A stretch of DNA of 64,000 nt from DAIMFL01 sp964372215 (GCA_964372215.1 CAYJQC010000003.1:62001-126000); one strand, 5' to 3'. Shown: positions 52,926-64,000, counted from the stretch's first letter. Made by a program: numbers and translations. The notes: a model not told the origin generated them from the letters alone.

Positions 52926-54155
52926 ATGTCGAAGCCCGGCACACAGAAATCGCATCACCGTGCAACCCGTGCAGATCGAGACACAAAGCAGGCCGGCACC
53001 GGGCGCACCCGGCGCTGGATGCTGAAGACCGGCGGCGCCGCGGCGCTCGGCGTGGCGGCGCTGTCGCGCGGTCCTTTCATCCGCAACGCCGAGGCGGCGA
53101 CGCCGACGCTGCGGCTGCTGATGTGGCAGCCCTATGCGATCAAGGACACCGTCGACGCGTTCGAGTCGAAGTTCGGCGCCAAGTTCTCGCCGACCTTCTT
53201 CGACGGCAATTCCGAGGCCTTCAACAAGATGAAGGTCGGCGGCACCAAGGATTTCGACATGGTGATGGCCGACGGCTTCTGGCCACGCCTGTATTTCCGC
53301 CAGGGCCTGACCCAGGGCCTCGACTACGGCAAGATCGCCAACATGGCCAATGTCTTCCCGGAGTTCCTGCCGGACAGCTTCACGCTGCTGGCGGACGAGA
53401 CCGGCGCCTCCAAGGTGGCGGCGCCCAATTGCTGGGGCGGCTACGGCATCACGGTCAACGCCACCGAGGTCGCGGCCGAGGACATCGGCTCGATCGACCT
53501 GATGCTCAACGAGAAGTACAGCGGCCGGCTGTCGACCAACTCGCGCTTCGAGGAGAACATCGCCTTGATGGGCATTCTCGCCGCGAGCACCATGGGCACG
53601 ATGGACGGGCCGCGCCCCGACGGCAAGCCGTTCAACCCGTATCAGCTCACCGACGAGGAGCTCGAGGAGACCAAGCAGCTGCTGATCCGGCAGAAGAAGC
53701 TGCTGCTCACCCGCTATCAGGACTACGATTCGCTCGATCGCCTGATGCGCGGCGCGGCGGTATGGGCGGCGCCGGAGTTCTCCGAGACCTACCGCCACCT
53801 CACCGTGCTGCGCAAGGAGGGCAAGATCGATTTCGACCTGCAGCACGTGCTGAAGCCGAAGGAGGGCGGGCTCGGCTGGGTCGATACCTGGATGGTGAGC
53901 GCCGACGCCGACTCCGAGCGCGTCGAGCTGGCCCATGAATGGATCAACATGATCCTCGACAAGGAAAACTACGTGAAGATCGTGCGCTCGACCGGCTATG
54001 GCGGGACGGTCGACGTGCGCGACATGCTCACGGCCGACGAGATCGACCTCTATTTCCAGAACCGCAGCGCCGAGGCGAGCCAGCTCCACATGTTCGACCA
54101 GCCCTCGTCGCCGGAGAAATGGGAGCGGGTCTGGTCCGACGTGGAAGCGTCGTGA
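52926..54155 (+). CDS. Spermidine/putrescine-type ABC transporter substrate-binding protein, Tat-exported
   Basis: The 409-residue protein begins with a twin-arginine signal: RTRRWMLKTGGAAALGVAAL near residues 27-46, followed by a small-residue cleavage region (NAEAAT). The mature part starts TLRLLMWQPYAIKDTVDAFE, typical of PotD-like type 2 binding proteins. AGGAGG seven bases before the ATG at 52926 fixes the start. It is the first gene of an importer operon (binding protein, ATPase, two permeases). PotD-type proteins bind polyamines, but many relatives bind sugars, amino acids or phosphonates; the divergent kinase and aldolase suggest a sugar-like ligand. Confidence 0.89.
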   Translation: MSKPGTQKSHHRATRADRDTKQAGTGRTRRWMLKTGGAAALGVAALSRGPFIRNAEAATPTLRLLMWQPYAIKDTVDAFESKFGAKFSPTFFDGNSEAFNKMKVGGTKDFDMVMADGFWPRLYFRQGLTQGLDYGKIANMANVFPEFLPDSFTLLADETGASKVAAPNCWGGYGITVNATEVAAEDIGSIDLMLNEKYSGRLSTNSRFEENIALMGILAASTMGTMDGPRPDGKPFNPYQLTDEELEETKQLLIRQKKLLLTRYQDYDSLDRLMRGAAVWAAPEFSETYRHLTVLRKEGKIDFDLQHVLKPKEGGLGWVDTWMVSADADSERVELAHEWINMILDKENYVKIVRSTGYGGTVDVRDMLTADEIDLYFQNRSAEASQLHMFDQPSSPEKWERVWSDVEAS

Positions 54156-54202
54156 GCTTGCCGTTGCATTCCTAGGATGAACGGCGGCACGCTCGGCACA
54201 TC

Positions 54203-55318
54203 ATGACGCCGGAGTCGAGAGAGGGGAGCGGCACGCCGCCGGCTGCGCTGTCGCTCCAGTCCATCCGCAAGTCCTTCGGGCCGGTCCGGGCGGTCGACGG
54301 GATCGAGCTCGACATCGGGCAGGGCGAATTCTTCGCCCTGCTCGGGCCGAGCGGCTCGGGCAAGACCACGATGCTTCGGATCATCGCCGGGCTGGAGCGG
54401 CCCGATTCCGGCGCCGTCGTGATCGCCGGCGAGGACGTCACCCACCTGCCGCCCTATCGCCGGCGGATCGGCATGGTGTTCCAGAACTTCCTGCTGTTCC
54501 CGCACAAGACGGCGGGCGAGAACATCGTCTTTCCCCTGCGCATGCAGCGCGTGCCGAAGCCCGAGCGCGACGAACGGCTGGACTGGGTCTTGAAGCTGCT
54601 GCGGCTCGAGGGCCTTGCGGAGCGCTATCCCAACGAGCTGTCGGGCGGCCAGCAGCAGCGCGTCGCCCTGGCCCGCGGCCTGATCGCCCGCCCCGCCCTG
54701 CTGCTGCTCGACGAGCCGCTCGCCAATCTCGACCGCGAGCTCAGGGCCGAGATGGAGGTCGAGATCCGGCGCTATCAGCGTGAGCTGCAGATCCCCTTCG
54801 TCTACGTCACCCACAACCAGGAAGAAGCGCTGACCATGAGCGACCGCATCGCCGTGATGCGCGACGGCGTGCTCGAGCAGATCGGTCCGCGCGAGGAGGT
54901 CTATACCAAGCCGGCCTCGGCCTTCGTCGCGTCCTTCGTCGGCTCGGCCAACCGGCTGGAAGGGCGACTCGCCGCGCTCGACGGCGGCGCCGCGCGGATG
55001 GATTGGAACGGCGCCTCGCTGGTGGTGCCGTGCCCGGCCGGGGCTGCGCCCGGCGACCGCATGCTGTTCTCGATCAAGTTCGAGGACGTGGAGATCGCCG
55101 TGCCCGGCGCCGGGACGGCGAACGGCGCCGGACGCAACCGCCTGGCCGGCCGGCTGCGCGATGTGATCTTCAAGGGCCAGACGGCGAACTACATCATCGC
55201 CCTGCCCGACGGCATCGAGATCACCGCCAGCGGCACCCCGCGCGCGGTGACGCTGCGGCCCGGCGAGGCCGTCGTCGCCCATTGGCCGGCGCAGGCCGGC
55301 GCCAGCTTCAAGAGCTGA
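54203..55318 (+). CDS. ABC transporter ATPase, PotA-like
   Basis: The 371-residue ATPase has Walker A GPSGSGKTT, the Q-loop in VFQNFLLFPHKTAGEN, the signature LSGGQQQR, Walker B LLLLDEPLANLD and the switch His in YVTHNQEEALTMSD. The last 120 residues form a TOBE-type domain as in PotA. It energises the importer encoded by the flanking genes; the first permease gene begins 4 bases after its stop. Confidence 0.93.
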   Translation: MTPESREGSGTPPAALSLQSIRKSFGPVRAVDGIELDIGQGEFFALLGPSGSGKTTMLRIIAGLERPDSGAVVIAGEDVTHLPPYRRRIGMVFQNFLLFPHKTAGENIVFPLRMQRVPKPERDERLDWVLKLLRLEGLAERYPNELSGGQQQRVALARGLIARPALLLLDEPLANLDRELRAEMEVEIRRYQRELQIPFVYVTHNQEEALTMSDRIAVMRDGVLEQIGPREEVYTKPASAFVASFVGSANRLEGRLAALDGGAARMDWNGASLVVPCPAGAAPGDRMLFSIKFEDVEIAVPGAGTANGAGRNRLAGRLRDVIFKGQTANYIIALPDGIEITASGTPRAVTLRPGEAVVAHWPAQAGASFKS

Positions 55319-55322
55319 GCTG

Positions 55323-56213
55323 GTGGCCGCGGCAGCCAGAGCGATGCGGGTGCCGGTGCGGCGCGACCTGCGCTTCGCCTGGCTGGTCGGGCCGGGCGTC
55401 GCCTTCATCGTGGTCGCCCTGCTGCTGCCGCTGCTGGCGATCGTCGTGTTCAGCTTCTGGCGCACCGAGAGCTACGAGCTCTATGCCGACTGGAACCTCG
55501 ACAACTACCGCACCCTGTTCTCGGAGCCGGCCTATCGCATTTTCCTGCTGCGCTCGCTGGTCGGCGCCCTGGCGGTCGCACTGGTCTGCCTGGTCTACGC
55601 CTGGCCGGTCGCCTATTTCATCGCCCGCTATGGCGGCCGCTACCGGCTGCTCCTGGTGCTGATGCTGGCGGCGCCGTTCTTCACCGGGGTGATCCTGCGG
55701 ATCACCGCGCTGCAGGGCCTGCTGGGCCCGATCGGGCTGGTCAACATGACCCTGGGCGAAATCGGCCTGCCGCCCCTGTCCGCGCTCATGTACACCCAGT
55801 TCGCGGCCATGCTCGGCCATGTCTATCTGTTCATCCCGTTCATGGCGACCGCGATCTATCTGTCGCTGGTCAACTTCAACTTCGAGCTGCTCGAGGTGGC
55901 GAAGATCAACGGTGCCCGGCCGTGGCGCGCCTTCGTCGAGATCACCTGGCCGCTCAACTGGATCGGCACCGCGATCGGGCTGGTGCTGGTGTTCATCCCG
56001 TGCCTCGCCTCGGCGGTGACGCCGCGCTTCCTCGGTGGCCCGAGCGCCACGTCGTTCGGCATGAGCCTGGCGCTCCAGTTCGGTGAGACCGGCACCTGGG
56101 CGCTCGGCTCGGCCATGGGGGTCGTCCTGTTCGGCGCCTCGTTCCTGGTGATCCTCGTCATGCGCTACACCATCGACCTGCGGCGCAGCGGCTACACCGG
56201 AACGCGCGCATGA
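55323..56213 (+). CDS. ABC transporter permease, PotB-like
   Basis: The 296-residue permease has about six membrane helices and the EAA-type loop reading EVAKINGARPWRAFVEITWP that contacts the ATPase. Start is a GTG at 55323; an ATG seven codons later (55344) is possible, neither having a strong ribosome binding site. It overlaps the second permease gene by four bases (ATGA). Confidence 0.9.
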   Translation: MAAAARAMRVPVRRDLRFAWLVGPGVAFIVVALLLPLLAIVVFSFWRTESYELYADWNLDNYRTLFSEPAYRIFLLRSLVGALAVALVCLVYAWPVAYFIARYGGRYRLLLVLMLAAPFFTGVILRITALQGLLGPIGLVNMTLGEIGLPPLSALMYTQFAAMLGHVYLFIPFMATAIYLSLVNFNFELLEVAKINGARPWRAFVEITWPLNWIGTAIGLVLVFIPCLASAVTPRFLGGPSATSFGMSLALQFGETGTWALGSAMGVVLFGASFLVILVMRYTIDLRRSGYTGTRA

Positions 56214-57034
56214 GCGTCCCCGCAGCCTCGAGGCCGATCCCGGTCAGCCCGGCGGTGATGGGCGCGCTGCTGGTGATTCTCTACGTCTTCCTGTACGCGC
56301 CGATCGTCTACGTGATCTACACCTCCTTCGCCCAGGACATCGTCTGGCCGTTCCCGCCGGCCTTCTCGGTGCAGTCCTATGTCGACCTGTTCGAGTCGTC
56401 GCTCTACAGCTCGGCGATGCAGAACAGCCTGATCATCGGTTTCGGCAGCGCCTTCGTCTCGACGGTGCTCGCCACCGCGGCCGGCATCGGGCTGCTGCGG
56501 CATCGCTCGCGCCGGCGCGGCCTGGCGCTGCTCGTGCTGCTGGCGCCGCTGTTCGTCGCCGACCTGCTGATCGGCATCTCGACCCTCGCCTTCAACGCCC
56601 GCGTCCTCGGGCTCTCCGGCAACATCTACTCGGCGATCGCCGGCAACGCGGTCCAGGGCACGTCGTTCGGGTTGCTGATCGTCCTGTCGCAGCTGGTGCG
56701 CTACGACTGGCAGATGGACGAGGCGGCGATGGTGTTCGGCGCCGGGCCGGTGCGCTGCTTCCTGGAGATCACCCTGCCGACCATCTGGCCCTGCCTGCTC
56801 GGCGCGTTCCTGATCAGCTTCATCCTGGCCTTCAACAACCTCGAGATCTCCTTCTACAATCTCGGGGCCATTCCGACACTGCCGTCGGTCGCCTGGGGAT
56901 CCCTGAGATTCGGGCTGGGGCCGGAACTGTTCGCGCTGGCGGCCTTGACCAACTTCCTGGTCTTCGCCGTGTTCGCACTCATGTACGTGCTGATGCGCAC
57001 CGGCATCGTCCGCTTCGGCTATCGCGGCGGCTGA
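56210..57034 (+). CDS. ABC transporter permease, PotC-like
   Basis: The 274-residue permease carries about six membrane helices and the ATPase-contact loop DEAAMVFGAGPVRCFLEITLP. With the preceding permease it forms the membrane channel of the PotABCD-type importer. Its ATG overlaps the previous stop, so the pair are made in equal amounts. A DauA-like oxidoreductase gene follows after 125 bases. Confidence 0.91.
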   Translation: MSVPAASRPIPVSPAVMGALLVILYVFLYAPIVYVIYTSFAQDIVWPFPPAFSVQSYVDLFESSLYSSAMQNSLIIGFGSAFVSTVLATAAGIGLLRHRSRRRGLALLVLLAPLFVADLLIGISTLAFNARVLGLSGNIYSAIAGNAVQGTSFGLLIVLSQLVRYDWQMDEAAMVFGAGPVRCFLEITLPTIWPCLLGAFLISFILAFNNLEISFYNLGAIPTLPSVAWGSLRFGLGPELFALAALTNFLVFAVFALMYVLMRTGIVRFGYRGG

Positions 57035-57159
57035 GCGGGGCACGTTTCGCGCCGGCGGCTTGCCAGACACCCGTCTCATGAGGGATGGTCGCAGCCGGAC
57101 GCCTCGACCCGCCGGACGCGGAACGTCGGGCCGAAGAGATTCTGGATCGCGTGGAGACC

Positions 57160-58299
57160 ATGTCCGAATTCGATTTCATCATCGTCGGCGCCGGCATGGC
57201 CGGTGCCTCGGCGGGCTACGCGCTCGCCGCCGAGGGCAGGGTCCTGCTGCTCGAGCAAGAGGATCAGCCGGGATACCACACGACCGGCCGATCGGCGGCG
57301 CTGTATGCCGAAACCTACGGCAACCAGACCGTGCGCGCGCTCACCAGTGCCGGCAAGGCGTTCTATCTCGATCCGCCCGGCGGCTTCGCCGAACATCCGC
57401 TGCTGCGGCCGCGCGGCGCGGCGTTCATCGGCCGCGCCGACCAGCGCGCCGCGCTCGACCGGCTGCTGGCCGAGATCGGCGGGATGCGCGGCAACATCCG
57501 CCGGCTCGACCCGCCCGAGATCGAGGCCATGGTACCGGCGTTGCGGCCCGGCTATGTCGGCGCCGCGGTGTTCGACCCGGACGCCATGGACATCGACGTG
57601 CACGCGCTGCATCAGGGCTATCTGCGCGGCATGAAGGCGCGCGGCGGCCGGTTGCTGACCGCGGCGGGGGTCCATGGGCTGGCGCGGCAAGGCGGGCTAT
57701 GGCAGGTCGACAGCAAGGCCGGGCCGTTCCGCGGCCGGGTGCTGGTCAACGCCGCCGGCGCCTGGGCCGACGAGGTCGCGGCGCTGGCCGGGGCGCGGCC
57801 GATCGGACTGGTGCCCAAGCGACGCACCGCCATCCTGTTCCAGCCGCCCGCCGGGCTGAACGTGGGCGCCTGGCCGACGGTGATCGACGCCGACGAGCAA
57901 TTTTACTTTCGGCCCGACGCCGGCAAGATTCTGGCCTCGCCAGCCGACGAGACGCCGATGCCGCCTTGCGACGTCCAGCCGGACGATCTCGATATCGCCA
58001 TCCTGGTCGACCGCCTGGAAAAGGTTGTGGATCTGCCGATTCGGCGCATCGACCGTCGCTGGGCCGGCCTGCGCAGCTTCGTCGCCGACAAGACCCCGGT
58101 GGTCGGCTTCGACCCGACCATCGAGGGCTTCTTCTGGCTGGCGGGGCAGGGTGGCTATGGCATCCAGACCGCGCCGGGCATCGCCCGGCTGGTGGCGGCC
58201 CTCGCCTGCGGCCGCGGGGTGCCATCCGACCTTGCAGCCTTCGGCGTCCGCGAAGCCGCGCTGACGCCTGGGCGTGCCGGCATCGGCCCGGCGCCTTGA
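57160..58299 (+). CDS. FAD-dependent oxidoreductase, D-arginine dehydrogenase (DauA)-like
   Basis: The 379-residue flavoprotein begins FDFIIVGAGMAGASAGYAL (FAD-binding Rossmann motif) and follows DauA of Pseudomonas closely: QPGYHTTGRSAALYAETYGN, DIDVHALHQGYLRGMK, VLVNAAGAWADEV, GLRSFVADKTPVVGF and GGYGIQTAPG. These enzymes oxidise D-amino acids to 2-oxoacids and ammonia, passing electrons to a membrane carrier. By my recall of the Pseudomonas enzyme, its His48 and Glu87 (guanidinium contact) are replaced here by Leu48 and Ala87, while Tyr53 is kept, so D-arginine may not be the substrate. The ATG at 57160 gives the canonical N-terminus. It may oxidise the solute brought in by the adjacent importer. 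Confidence 0.85.
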   Translation: MSEFDFIIVGAGMAGASAGYALAAEGRVLLLEQEDQPGYHTTGRSAALYAETYGNQTVRALTSAGKAFYLDPPGGFAEHPLLRPRGAAFIGRADQRAALDRLLAEIGGMRGNIRRLDPPEIEAMVPALRPGYVGAAVFDPDAMDIDVHALHQGYLRGMKARGGRLLTAAGVHGLARQGGLWQVDSKAGPFRGRVLVNAAGAWADEVAALAGARPIGLVPKRRTAILFQPPAGLNVGAWPTVIDADEQFYFRPDAGKILASPADETPMPPCDVQPDDLDIAILVDRLEKVVDLPIRRIDRRWAGLRSFVADKTPVVGFDPTIEGFFWLAGQGGYGIQTAPGIARLVAALACGRGVPSDLAAFGVREAALTPGRAGIGPAP

Positions 58300-58468
58300 C
58301 GCTCCGCGGAGTGGGTCTGATACTCCCCGGACCGCCTCGACAATGAATTGACAAGCACAAGACGCGAGGGCGGTTTGGGATTGGCGCGCTGCTGGCAGAT
58401 CGACGACGTCGCGGACGTGACGCCGAGGCGGTGGCTGCCGATCGGACGATCAAGATCTTGGAGGTATC

Positions 58469-60034
58469 ATGAGACTCGAGCTTAAAGGGTTGATGGCTGC
58501 AGCTTCGGCGCTGCTGCTCGCCGCGCTGGCGGCTCCGGCGCCGGTTTCGGCCACCGAGGCCGACGTTCTGGTCGTCGGCAAGGCGGGCGACGCCGACAAT
58601 CTCGATCCCGCGGTCACCATGACCAACAACAGCTGGACCGTGACCTATCCGGCTTACGAGCGGCTGGTCCGCTTCAAGGTCGAGGACGGGCGGGGCAGCA
58701 CCGAGGTCGAAGGCGGCCTGGCGACTTCCTGGGTCACCAGCGACGACGGCCGCGAATGGACGTTTACCTTGGCCAGCGGTCATAAGTTCGCCGACGGCAC
58801 GCCGGTCAACGCCGCGGCGGTCAAGTTCAGCTTCGACCGCCTGCTCCAGGTTGCGAAGGGTCCTTCGGAATCGATCGGCCCGATCAGCGAGATCCAGGCG
58901 GTCGATGATGCCACGGTCAAGTTCGTGCTGAAGGAGCCGTTCGGTCCGTTCCTGGCTGCGCTCGCCACCAACGGCGCCAGCGTGGTCAGCCCGGCGGCGA
59001 TGACCCACGAAGTCGACGGCGATCTCGCGCAGGCCTATCTGTCCGACCATACCTTGGGCAGCGGTCCCTATCAGGTGACGAGCTGGGAGAAGGACCAGCA
59101 GATCGTCATGGAGCCGAACCCGAACTACGGCGGCCCCGCCCCGTCCTTCAAGAAGGTGGTGATCAAGATCGTGAAGGAGGCGTCGGCCCGCCGGCTGCAG
59201 CTCGAGAAGGGCGATCTCGACCTCGTCGAGGACCTGCCGGTAGATCAGATTGCGGCGCTGAAGTCGGTGCCGGGCGTCGCGGTGGTCGACGAACCCAGCT
59301 TCCAGGTCACCTATCTCTATCTGAACAACACCCACAAGCCGCTCGACGACGTGCGGGTGCGCCAGGCTCTGTCGTACGCCGTCGATTATCAGGGCATCAT
59401 CGACGGCATCCTGCTCGGCAACGGCACGCAGATGCGCGGCCCGGTCCCGGTCGGGCTGTGGGGCCACGATCCCGACATCATGCAGTTCAACTACGATCCG
59501 GCGAAGGCGAAGGCCTTGCTGGCGGAGGCTGGCGTCAGCGACCTGAAGCTCGGCTATCTCTATTCCAAGAAGGACCCGAACTGGGAATCGGTCGGACTGG
59601 TGCTGCAGCAGAATCTGGCGGACATCGGCGTCACGGTCGAGTTGCAGGACCTCGCCTATCCGACCATGCGCGAGCACCTGAACACCGGCGACTTCGACAT
59701 CGCCGCCGGCAACTGGACGCCGGACTACGCCGACCCGTCGATGTTCATGAACTACTGGTTCGACTCCAAGTTGCATGGCCTGCCCGGCGACCGGGCCTTC
59801 TACACCAACCCGAAGGTCGACGAGCTGATCCGCAAGGCCGTCAACCTCTCGGACGACAACGAGCGCAAGAAGCTCTATGCCGAAGCGCAGCAGATCGTGG
59901 TCCCGGAGGCGCCCTACATCCTGCTGTTCCAGACCAACTACCAGGTCGCAATGCGGGATGACGTGAAGGGCTTCGTGTACAATCCGATGACCCTGCAGAT
60001 GTTCAACTTCGAGACCATGTCGAAGGAACGATAG
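58469..60034 (+). CDS. Dipeptide/oligopeptide-type ABC transporter substrate-binding protein (family 5)
   Basis: The 521-residue protein has a Sec signal peptide (hydrophobic 8-25, cleavage near PVSATEA) and a family 5 binding domain starting DVLVVGKAGDADNLDP, with the motif GREWTFTLASGHKFADGTPV. Ligands of this family include peptides, nickel, glutathione and sugars. GGAGG just before the ATG at 58469 supports the start. It leads an operon of two permeases and a fused double ATPase. The preceding DauA-like gene on the same strand suggests an amino-acid or peptide ligand, possibly one containing D-residues, which is inference. Confidence 0.92.
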   Translation: MRLELKGLMAAASALLLAALAAPAPVSATEADVLVVGKAGDADNLDPAVTMTNNSWTVTYPAYERLVRFKVEDGRGSTEVEGGLATSWVTSDDGREWTFTLASGHKFADGTPVNAAAVKFSFDRLLQVAKGPSESIGPISEIQAVDDATVKFVLKEPFGPFLAALATNGASVVSPAAMTHEVDGDLAQAYLSDHTLGSGPYQVTSWEKDQQIVMEPNPNYGGPAPSFKKVVIKIVKEASARRLQLEKGDLDLVEDLPVDQIAALKSVPGVAVVDEPSFQVTYLYLNNTHKPLDDVRVRQALSYAVDYQGIIDGILLGNGTQMRGPVPVGLWGHDPDIMQFNYDPAKAKALLAEAGVSDLKLGYLYSKKDPNWESVGLVLQQNLADIGVTVELQDLAYPTMREHLNTGDFDIAAGNWTPDYADPSMFMNYWFDSKLHGLPGDRAFYTNPKVDELIRKAVNLSDDNERKKLYAEAQQIVVPEAPYILLFQTNYQVAMRDDVKGFVYNPMTLQMFNFETMSKER

Positions 60035-60125
60035 CAGCTTCGCCTACCCCGCGGCGCGGCCGGCATCCGGTCGTGTCGCGGGACTTTCCTGTCCGCGTCA
60101 CTGCCGAACGGCGACGCCTACTGAA

Positions 60126-61142
60126 ATGTCCTATCTGAACATCGTCCGCCGACGACTGCTGCTTCTGGTGCTGGTCGTCTTCGGCGTCTCGGTCGTCACG
60201 TTCGTCATCTCGCACATGATCCCCGGCGATCCCGCGCGGATGATGGCCGGCGAGCGGGCGTCCAACGAGGTGGTCGCGCAGATGCGGATCAGCCTCGGCC
60301 TCGACCGCCCGATCTACGAGCAGTATCTGACCTATGCGCGCAATCTGCTGACCGGCGATTTCGGTCTGTCGATCCGCACCCAGCGCCCGGTGCTCGACGA
60401 TCTCATCCGGTTCTTCCCGGCGACCATCGAGCTGGCCCTGGCGGCCTTGGTCTTCGCCATCGCCTTGGGCGTCCCGCTGGGGGTGATCTCGGCGGTGGCC
60501 AAGGACCGGTTCATCGACCAGGTGACCCGCACGATCTCGGTGACGGGTATCTCGACTCCGGCCTTCTGGCTCGGGCTGCTGATGATCTATCTGTTCTACG
60601 GGCGGCTCGGCATTCTGCCCGGGTCCGGGCGGATCGACAGCGCCCTGACGCCGCCGCCCTTCGTCACCGGATTCTACACCCTCGACGCGCTCCTTGCCGG
60701 CGACGGCCGCGCCTTCGTCAGCGCCCTCCAGCATCTGGTCCTGCCGGGGCTGACCCTCGGTTTCCTCCATCTCGGCGTCGTCACAAGGCAGATCCGCTCG
60801 GCCATGCTCGAGGTGCTGGGCGAGGACTATATCCGCACCGCGCGCGCCAGCGGACTGTCGCGCCGGCGCATCATCTTCGACCACGCGCTGCGCAACGCGC
60901 TGATCCCGTCGGTGACCATGATCGGCCTGGCGTTCGGCGACCTGCTCTACGGGGCGGTGCTGACCGAGACGGTCTATGCCTGGCCCGGCATGGGCAACTA
61001 CGTCGTGCAGTCGATATCCGCCCTCGATTTCCCGGCGATCATGGGTTTCACCGTGATCGCCTCGACTGCCTATGTGCTGCTGAACCTGGTGGTCGATCTC
61101 ACCTACATGCTGCTCGACCCGCAGATCCGCGGGGTCGGCTGA
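60126..61142 (+). CDS. ABC transporter permease, DppB-like
   Basis: The 338-residue permease shows the DppB N-terminal VISHMIPGDPARMMAG segment, a periplasmic loop, and the ATPase-contact loop DYIRTARASGLSRRRIIFDHA. With the next gene product it forms the importer channel. The next permease gene starts 3 bases after its stop. Confidence 0.94.
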   Translation: MSYLNIVRRRLLLLVLVVFGVSVVTFVISHMIPGDPARMMAGERASNEVVAQMRISLGLDRPIYEQYLTYARNLLTGDFGLSIRTQRPVLDDLIRFFPATIELALAALVFAIALGVPLGVISAVAKDRFIDQVTRTISVTGISTPAFWLGLLMIYLFYGRLGILPGSGRIDSALTPPPFVTGFYTLDALLAGDGRAFVSALQHLVLPGLTLGFLHLGVVTRQIRSAMLEVLGEDYIRTARASGLSRRRIIFDHALRNALIPSVTMIGLAFGDLLYGAVLTETVYAWPGMGNYVVQSISALDFPAIMGFTVIASTAYVLLNLVVDLTYMLLDPQIRGVG

Positions 61143-61145
61143 GAG

Positions 61146-62056
61146 ATGGCCAGCGAATCCTCGGGCAATGCCGCGGTGGAGATCGAGGACGGCGCCGACA
61201 CCGGCGCGACCGGCCTGTTCGATCTCGGCTACACTTGGCACCAGCTGCGCGGCAGTCCGCTCACCCTGGCCGGCCTCGCCATCATCGTCGCCGTGCTTCT
61301 GGTCATGGCGCTGGCCCCGGTGATCGCGCCCTACGACCCCAATGCGCTCGACCTGCGGGCCCGCTTGGCCGCGCCCGGCGCCGCCCACTGGCTTGGCACC
61401 GACCAGGTCGGGCGCGACCTGCTGTCGCGCATCATCTGGGGCTCGCGCGTTTCGGTCACCATCGGCGTCGCCATCGTCTTCTTCTCGATGAGCATCGGCA
61501 CCGTGTTGGGCGCCTTCTCCGGCCTGGTCGGCGGGCGCGTCGACACCGCCATCATGCGGCTGATGGACGTGCTGCTGTCCTTCCCGTCCTTCGTCATGGC
61601 CATGGCGCTGGCCGCCGCGCTCGGGCCTGACCTCATCAACGCCATGATGGCGATCGCGGTGGTGCGGATCCCGTTCTACGTGCGGCTCGCCCGCGGCCAG
61701 GCGCTGTCGCTGCGCGAGCGCCCCTACGTCAAGGCCGCGGTCACCTTCGGCGCCTCGAAAATGCAGATTGTGCGCCGCCACGTCGTGCCCAACGCGCTGG
61801 CGCCGATCATCGTGCAGAGCACGCTCGACATCGGCGGCGCGATCCTGACCGCCGCCGCCCTGAGCTTCATCGGGCTCGGCGCCCAGCAGCCGACCGCGGA
61901 ATGGGGTGCCATGGTGGCGAGCGGCCGCGACTTCCTGCTGGACCAGTGGTGGTATCCGACCTTTCCCGGCCTCGCCATCGTGGTCACGGCGGTCGGCTTC
62001 AACCTGCTTGGCGACGGCCTGCGGGACATCTTCGACCCGCGGCTCAGGGGACGCTG

Positions 62057-62057
<1 letters not shown>
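61146..62057 (+). CDS. ABC transporter permease, DppC-like
   Basis: The 303-residue permease has a long polar N-terminus, the HWLGTDQVGRDLLSRIIWGS motif of DppC proteins and the coupling loop PYVKAAVTFGASKMQIVRRH. Its stop shares an A with the start of the fused ATPase gene (TGATG), so the two are translationally coupled. Confidence 0.94.

Positions 62058-64000
<1,943 letters not shown>

Noticed and set aside
58348..58376. TTGACA as a -35 element for the dipeptide-type importer operon
   Set aside because: No acceptable -10 sequence 16-18 bases downstream.

Overview
The window is high-GC DNA with tightly packed operons, many 4-bp ATGA/GTGA gene overlaps, frequent GTG/TTG starts and typical purine-rich ribosome binding sites. 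Gene content (SCO1, a UbiU/UbiV-like pair, a DNR/FNR-type regulator, indolepyruvate and 2-oxoacid ferredoxin oxidoreductases, TreYZ plus GlgE glucan enzymes, many ABC importers) suggests an Alphaproteobacterium, probably Rhodospirillales-like, able to live with little or no oxygen. This placement is inference from gene content and base composition only; no marker gene is present.

Region 1 (1-16.1 kb) looks like an anaerobiosis or nitric-oxide responsive region. Four exact TTGAT-N4-ATCAA boxes lie in front of a SCO1 copper chaperone gene, a UbiV/UbiU-like U32 pair, a DUF2478 gene and a Crp/Fnr-family regulator that carries the matching E-x-x-S-R recognition helix. Between them are an SDR / B12 radical-SAM / metallo-beta-lactamase-fold operon, a five-gene 2-oxoacid:ferredoxin oxidoreductase operon (IorA, an IorB-ferredoxin fusion, KorA, KorB, gamma) and a stand-alone molybdopterin oxidoreductase.

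Region 2 (16.1-25.5 kb) is one catabolic block on the minus strand: HyuA, HyuB, an SDR dehydrogenase, a three-subunit molybdenum hydroxylase (FAD, 2Fe-2S and Mo subunits) and a LysR regulator. It looks built to hydroxylate and open a heterocyclic ring, but the substrate is unknown. Region 3 (25.9-26.9 kb) is a scar: a decayed transposase fragment abutting an AT-rich, Firmicutes-like plsY gene whose composition is unlike everything around it.

Region 4 (27.3-47.9 kb) is a very complete alpha-glucan/trehalose cluster: glgP on the plus strand, and convergent to it an eight-gene operon (amylase-like GH13, glgE, treS-maltokinase fusion, glgB, glgX, treZ, malQ, treY). Together these enzymes close a loop: glucan to trehalose (GlgX, TreY, TreZ), trehalose to maltose to maltose-1-phosphate (TreS-Mak), and maltose-1-phosphate back to glucan (GlgE, GlgB). 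No glgA, glgC or otsAB is present in the window.

Region 5 (48.3-58.3 kb) is a divergent carbohydrate locus: deoR, a class II aldolase, an FGGY kinase and an sn-glycerol-1-phosphate dehydrogenase homologue on the minus strand, and a spermidine/putrescine-type ABC importer plus a DauA-like FAD oxidase/dehydrogenase on the plus strand, with an AT-rich divergent promoter between. Region 6 (58.5-64 kb) is a dipeptide/oligopeptide-type ABC importer whose fused double ATPase runs off the end of the window. No rRNA, tRNA or CRISPR array was found.
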